DNA of 9,702 bases from Candidatus Solibacter sp. (GTDB lineage Bacteria; Acidobacteriota; Terriglobia; Bryobacterales; Bryobacteraceae), in NCBI GenBank assembly GCA_017883345.1, contig JADGNT010000126.1, positions 1-9,702 of the forward strand. The letters run 5' to 3'. Below, one piece after another: positions 7,053-9,702 of the stretch. A program made the translations under genes and the position numbers. The notes beneath the pieces were generated by a model. That model saw only the letters and a program-made list of their open reading frames with translations. It did no database searches and was not told the DNA's origin. The first letter of the stretch is position 1, and each line of letters starts with the position of its first letter.

Positions 7053-7273
7053 TTCACCGTTGGAACCTGATCCTGCTAGCCGCGATCTTTGGCGCGGCGC
7101 TGTCCGCGGGCGCCGCGGATCCCCTCACGATGCAACGCCTCGGCGGCATCGCACCGCGCTTGCAGGAACTGGTGGACAGCGGCCAGATCCCTGGCGCGGC
7201 ATTCCTGGTGGCGCACAACGGCGAGACGCTGCTGCTCAAGGCCGTCGGTCAGGGAGCGGTTGTGTCACCGTAG
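7049..7273 (+). pseudogene. Truncated serine hydrolase (beta-lactamase/class C PBP-like), N-terminal remnant
   Basis: A GTG at 7049 overlaps the preceding TGA (GTGA) and opens a 74-residue frame. It starts with a Sec-type signal peptide: a hydrophobic core at residues 7-18 and an AGA-A type cleavage region near 19-23. It continues with RLQELVDSGQIPGAAFLVA and NGETLLLKAVGQ, which is the typical beginning of the beta-lactamase-related serine hydrolase family (EstB/PBP4*-like). The frame then ends at VVSP with TAG. Family members are usually around 350-450 residues. The SxxK nucleophile motif, expected roughly 20 residues after the last conserved block, and the later YxN motif are both gone. The similarity breaks near base 7258, only 55 bases before the next gene, so most of the gene appears deleted. 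The upstream coupling to the aldolase-like gene is intact. No enzymatic activity is expected. Confidence 0.75.
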
Positions 7274-7312
7274 TGTGCGAGCCTCAGTAGGTGGGCTCAT
7301 AGGGAGGCGACT

Positions 7313-8515
7313 ATGTCGAAGACGAGTTCGCGCCGTGGATTTCTCGGCGCATCGGCGGCCGCGGTTTCATCGCTGGCCAACCCGGGGCTGGCTGCCGCGC
7401 AGGGCGCCGGTGTCAAGCCGGCGGACCTGCCGGACCTGACCATCAAGGAAGTTCGGGTGTACAACATCAACGCCGGCCGCGGTTCCACGCAGATCGCCGG
7501 CATCGTGACCAATAGCGGGATCGAGGGCAACTACTCGCTGGCCGCCCGCTACTGGCACCCCAACTGGAGCAACCAGGGCTGGCTGGAGTACGCCAAGCGG
7601 ACGCTGCTCGGCAAGAGCGTGCTCGATCTGCCGGCGCTGACTTCGCAATGGAAACCGGAGTTGCGCCGCCTCGGTCAACTCTCCTACGCGTCGGCCATCG
7701 ATAACTGCCTGTGGGACGCGCTCGGCAAGGCCGTGAACCTGCCGGTCTATCGAATCCTGGGCGCCTATCGCGACAAGGTCAAGGCGTACGCCAGCACGCA
7801 GCATCACGCCACCATCGAAGAGTTCGTGACCGAAGTCAAGCTGATCCAGTCACAGGGATTCACGGCGTACAAGATTCATCCACCCTCGCCCAATGGCGGC
7901 CACGATTACAAGTTGGACATCGAAGTGGCCAAAGCCGTGCGGAAAGCGGCGGGCGACGATTTTATCCTGTTGAACGATCCGGTGGGCGTCTACACCCGCG
8001 AGGAAGCCTTCAAGGTGGGCCGCGCGCTTCAGGAACTGGACTATGTCTGCTACGAAGACCCCATCCCGACCGACGATATCGATGGCCTGGTGCAGTTGAA
8101 CCAGGCGCTGGATATCCCGATTCACATCGGCGAGTTTATTTTCTCGCCGTACAACTACGCCGAGTACATCCGCCGGGGCGCCATGGACGTGGTGCGCTTC
8201 ATCGTGGATAACGTGGGCGGCATCACCGGCGGCATGAAGATCGCGCGCCTGGCCGAAAGCTTCGGCATGGAGTGCGCGCCGCATAACTGGGGCGAGGCCT
8301 ACGACCACGCGGTCCACTTCCACTGCGAACTGGCGATGCCCAACAATATCTGGTTCGAGATGACGGTGCCGCAGGGATCGAGCGACCGGGCGTACGTGAA
8401 AGACAAGTTCCGCGTCGCCAAGGACGGCTACGTGTACGCGTCCGCGAAACCCGGGCTGGGCGTGGAACTCGACCGCGCCGTGCTCGACAAGATGACGACC
8501 AGGATTGACCGATAG
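7313..8515 (+). CDS. Tat-exported enolase-superfamily enzyme (mandelate racemase/acid-sugar dehydratase type)
   Basis: This 400-residue protein starts after AGGGAGG (7301-7307), five bases before the ATG. Residues 1-30 form a Tat signal (SRRGFL at 6-11, small-residue stretch, AAAQ cleavage-like end). An N-terminal capping domain (about 42-150) and an enolase-type barrel follow. The three Mg2+ ligands are D222 (LLNDPVG), E248 (CYEDP) and E274 (IHIGEF). D299 (VDNVGGITGG) and H324 (APHNWGE) match the Asp-His general-base dyad of the mandelate racemase subgroup. On the opposite face, K187-x-H189 (AYKIHPP) replaces the usual K-x-K. The family abstracts the proton alpha to a carboxylate, most often to dehydrate a sugar acid to a 2-keto-3-deoxy acid. 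Placement beside an aldolase-family gene and a pectin lyase fits that role, but the substrate is not determined. Export of such an enzyme is unusual compared with classical cytoplasmic members. All catalytic residues appear present. Confidence 0.9.
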   Translation: MSKTSSRRGFLGASAAAVSSLANPGLAAAQGAGVKPADLPDLTIKEVRVYNINAGRGSTQIAGIVTNSGIEGNYSLAARYWHPNWSNQGWLEYAKRTLLGKSVLDLPALTSQWKPELRRLGQLSYASAIDNCLWDALGKAVNLPVYRILGAYRDKVKAYASTQHHATIEEFVTEVKLIQSQGFTAYKIHPPSPNGGHDYKLDIEVAKAVRKAAGDDFILLNDPVGVYTREEAFKVGRALQELDYVCYEDPIPTDDIDGLVQLNQALDIPIHIGEFIFSPYNYAEYIRRGAMDVVRFIVDNVGGITGGMKIARLAESFGMECAPHNWGEAYDHAVHFHCELAMPNNIWFEMTVPQGSSDRAYVKDKFRVAKDGYVYASAKPGLGVELDRAVLDKMTTRIDR

Positions 8516-8538
8516 GAAACCGGCGGCCGTTATCGCTC

Positions 8539-9702
8539 TTATTCGATTTCCAGTTTGATGGTGTCGTACATGATGCCGCCGTTGGTTCCGACCGCCGTCA
8601 TGGCGAAGCGCACCGTATTGGCGCCCGGCTGGAGCAAGCCGGCGGGAAAACCGATGTCTTCCACTTGATAGCGCGCGCTGCGTAGCGCCGCGCGGTAGGT
8701 GGCCGCATCATTGGCATAAGTCAGCGACTTGATTTCCTGGCCGTTGACCGAGACGACCAGGCGCGGATTCTGGCTGACTCCCGCGATCGCCACGGTCAAG
8801 TGCGCGGTCCCGCTGTACGCGCGGTCCAGTTTGAAACTGACGTCCCAGTTCCCCGGCTTGCCCTGCGCGAAGTACCAGTCGGCGCGTTCCTGGCTGGCGC
8901 CGATGGTGTACGTCAGGCCGGCCGGCACCATCCCAATCCACCGGATATTGCGCAACTGATCGCCGTACTTGAATTCGCTGGACTCCCGGTCGGCGGTTCC
9001 AATCTGCCACAGCGGCGAAGCGTATTGCGGAGGCGACCACAGCACGGTACCCAGATCGAGCGCGGAGCCGCCGGCCACTACATCGTCCTTTTCGAGTTGT
9101 GCGGTGATGGATCCCTGGGTGGCATAGGCGTACAGCGCATATTTGCCGGGGCGCACATGGGGCAGGGTGAACTTTCCCGCGGCATCCGCCTTCCCGTAGA
9201 ACAGGAAATCCCCGGCCTGTTTGTAGATCTCCACTCCAGGCTGACCCAACACCACCATGGCATTCGCCGCCGACCGGCCGCCGGACACTTTCAACTGCCC
9301 CGTCACCGTGGTCCGGTTCAATGGATAGAGCGGCTCCTCCATCCAGCGGTAGGGCCACTTGGACTGCTCGGCCGCTGCCTTCCGCCTGGCGTCGGCGATC
9401 ATGGCCGCGGCGTCGCCGGTGTTGACGTAGGTGAACCAGGGTCCGAAGAGCTTCCGATTGCCGGCGAACGCTCCCGCTCCGCCGCCGCCGTAGTGCGCGC
9501 CCTGGAAATAATTCAGGATCAGCGCGTCCTGGTGCACCATCAGGTCCTGCCGCAGCGGACCGGCGGCGTAATACTCCGTGCTCACCGGCAGGAACCAGAC
9601 GCCGAAACCGTGCCCGTAATGACCCCATACGGGGTTCTCCGCCATGTAGCCGGAGTAGTCGTATTTCTGGTAGATCGAGCCATCGGGCATCTTCCAGGTC
9701 TC
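8539..9702 (-). CDS. Rhamnogalacturonan lyase, polysaccharide lyase family 4 (N-terminus outside window)
   Basis: The frame runs off the right edge (last codons read ETWKMPDGS), so about the last 387 residues are seen. The enzyme would cleave the rhamnogalacturonan I backbone of pectin by beta-elimination, outside the cell or in the periplasm. Numbering from the ATG at 9690, residues 1-105 finish the catalytic beta-sandwich (IYQKYDYSG, GHGFGVWFLP, NYFQGAHYGGG). Residues about 108-185 form the small fnIII-like domain (TVTGQLKVSGG to GKYALYAYA). Residues about 190-383 are the carbohydrate-binding-like third domain (LWQIGTADRES, SEFKYGD, ADWYFAQGKPGNW, VVSVNGQEI). K9 and H66 lie at a spacing close to the K150/H210 catalytic pair I recall from the Aspergillus aculeatus enzyme, so they are candidate active-site residues. 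The TAA lies 23 bases from the convergent enolase-superfamily gene. Three-domain order is complete at this end. Confidence 0.85.
   Translation of the reverse strand, partial: ETWKMPDGSIYQKYDYSGYMAENPVWGHYGHGFGVWFLPVSTEYYAAGPLRQDLMVHQDALILNYFQGAHYGGGGAGAFAGNRKLFGPWFTYVNTGDAAAMIADARRKAAAEQSKWPYRWMEEPLYPLNRTTVTGQLKVSGGRSAANAMVVLGQPGVEIYKQAGDFLFYGKADAAGKFTLPHVRPGKYALYAYATQGSITAQLEKDDVVAGGSALDLGTVLWSPPQYASPLWQIGTADRESSEFKYGDQLRNIRWIGMVPAGLTYTIGASQERADWYFAQGKPGNWDVSFKLDRAYSGTAHLTVAIAGVSQNPRLVVSVNGQEIKSLTYANDAATYRAALRSARYQVEDIGFPAGLLQPGANTVRFAMTAVGTNGGIMYDTIKLEIE

Noticed and set aside
8508..8540. Possible bidirectional terminator between the convergent genes (CGATA/TATCG arms at 8510-8514 and 8531-8535)
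   Set aside because: The stem is only 5 bases with a 16-base loop and has no T-run on either side.

Overview
This is a GC-rich bacterial window whose coding style and gene families point to a soil acidobacterium of the Solibacter/Bryobacter type. That placement is inference from remembered family distributions: Tat-exported sugar-acid enzymes, bacterial animal-type haem peroxidase, family 4 rhamnogalacturonan lyase and Mdt/Acr-like RND pumps. No marker gene is present to prove it. No rRNA, tRNA, CRISPR array or intact insertion sequence was found.

Layout. Bases 1-861 (+) hold the 3' part of an animal-type haem peroxidase gene. Its conserved sequence stops abruptly near base 754, and about 200 bases without a convincing gene follow. 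Bases 962-1677 (-) are a compact Phd/YefM antitoxin-PIN toxin pair with an ATGA start/stop overlap and a palindrome inside its likely promoter. Bases 1754-4900 (-) encode one full-length RND efflux permease with no adaptor or outer-membrane partner beside it. Bases 4901-5080 hold no recognisable gene. Bases 5081-5923 (-) encode an NMT1/THI5-like substrate-binding protein without a signal peptide or ABC partner genes.

From a 112-base divergent region, a plus-strand cluster starts at 6036. It holds a Tat-exported DHDPS/KDG-aldolase-like protein, the truncated start of a serine hydrolase overlapping it by GTGA, and a Tat-exported enolase-superfamily (mandelate racemase type) enzyme. Converging on it from the right edge is the C-terminal part of a family 4 rhamnogalacturonan lyase (8539-9702, -).

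How they may work together. The lyase, acid-sugar dehydratase-like and keto-acid-aldolase-like genes would fit breakdown of pectin-derived sugar acids. However, the aldolase homologue keeps the Schiff-base lysine but lacks the usual tyrosine and substrate loop, so its reaction is open. Two genes broken mid-domain (peroxidase at about 754, serine hydrolase at about 7258) show that the region has been rearranged or is decaying. I see no clearly new multi-gene system. The best leads are the divergent aldolase homologue, the two broken genes and the toxin-antitoxin control region.
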